30,269 nt of DNA, taken from the NCBI GenBank assembly GCA_036744635.1, contig DAIOHQ010000023.1:1-30269 (forward strand), given 5' to 3'. Origin of the DNA: DAIOHQ01 sp036744635. GTDB lineage: Bacteria; Planctomycetota; Phycisphaerae; Tepidisphaerales; Tepidisphaeraceae. Within the stretch, counting starts at the first letter, position 1. Each line of letters begins with the position of its first letter. The translations under genes and the position numbers were made by a program. The notes under the pieces are model-generated. The model was not told where the DNA came from. It saw only the letters and a program-made list of their open reading frames with translations, and searched no databases. Below, piece after piece: positions 30,151-30,269 of the stretch.

Positions 30151-30269
30151 CCCAAGAACTGCAAACCCTATCCCCAACACAACTTGCGCCGGGCGACCAA
30201 GTTTCCTTATCACCTAGCACTACAGCGCTAGTTTAGCTCAACGCGTGCCGGCGTTCGGTGGTAGCAACT

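Noticed and set aside
30150..30269. Group I intron following the tRNA-Leu half
   Set aside because: No P, Q, R or S core elements could be found in the 120 bases available. The interpretation stays open only because the window ends here.
1..30269. Insertion sequences, prophage or integrative element genes
   Set aside because: No transposase, integrase or phage structural gene was recognised on either strand. Repeats are all short and non-coding or in-frame arrays.

Overview
ORGANISM. The window is GC-rich chromosomal DNA that looks like a planctomycete, probably the Phycisphaerae lineage. The pointers are a type IV prepilin-like protein of the kind expanded in that phylum (N-terminal GFTLVELL, C-terminal H/N...D.HV), the HpnC-HpnD-HpnE squalene route, a ClpS of unusual sequence, and many dispersed hairpin repeats between genes. 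This placement is inference. No transposase, integrase, phage gene, rRNA or CRISPR array was seen.

LAYOUT. 1-2.0 kb: tail of an unknown gene, a prepilin-like pseudopilin and a membrane-anchored helical protein. 2.0-3.0 kb: aat and clpS, convergent, both of the N-degron pathway. 3.1-5.7 kb: anmK, a hotdog thioesterase and murQ, a muropeptide (anhydro-MurNAc) recycling cluster. 5.8-13.4 kb: a co-directional surface-glycan block with a sulfotransferase, two paralogous polytopic GT-C-like proteins flanking a polyprenyl-phosphate glycosyltransferase (GT2), and a zinc-ribbon methyltransferase. 13.6-16.2 kb: a secreted YceI protein, a polytopic membrane protein and plsY. 16.2-19.6 kb (minus strand): hpnC-hpnD-hpnE. 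19.8-22.9 kb: ispH, rmlB and rmlD. 22.9-27.9 kb: a PhyH-type dioxygenase, a membrane protein with an internal duplication, a YdcF/SanA-type protein, a GYF_2-domain membrane protein and a UroD/MtaA-like protein. 27.9-28.4 kb: a RelE-type toxin-antitoxin pair. 28.5-30.0 kb: a secreted protein of unknown function. 30.1 kb to the end: the 5' half of a tRNA-Leu without a recognisable 3' half.

HOW IT FITS TOGETHER. Much of the window serves the cell envelope: phospholipid (plsY), isoprenoid and squalene (ispH, hpnCDE), peptidoglycan recycling (anmK, murQ) and glycan synthesis or decoration (rmlBD, GT2, GT-C pair, sulfotransferase, methyltransferase).

MOST UNUSUAL POINTS. (1) The GT-C / GT2 / GT-C arrangement, in which the GT-C-like proteins carry three copies and one copy of a roughly 110-residue C-terminal domain I do not recognise. 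(2) Tandem arrays of 7-bp and 8-bp units inserted in frame in coding genes, demonstrable because the paralogue lacks them. (3) A ClpS whose N-degron-binding histidine appears to be aspartate. (4) A tRNA-Leu 5' half at the right edge.
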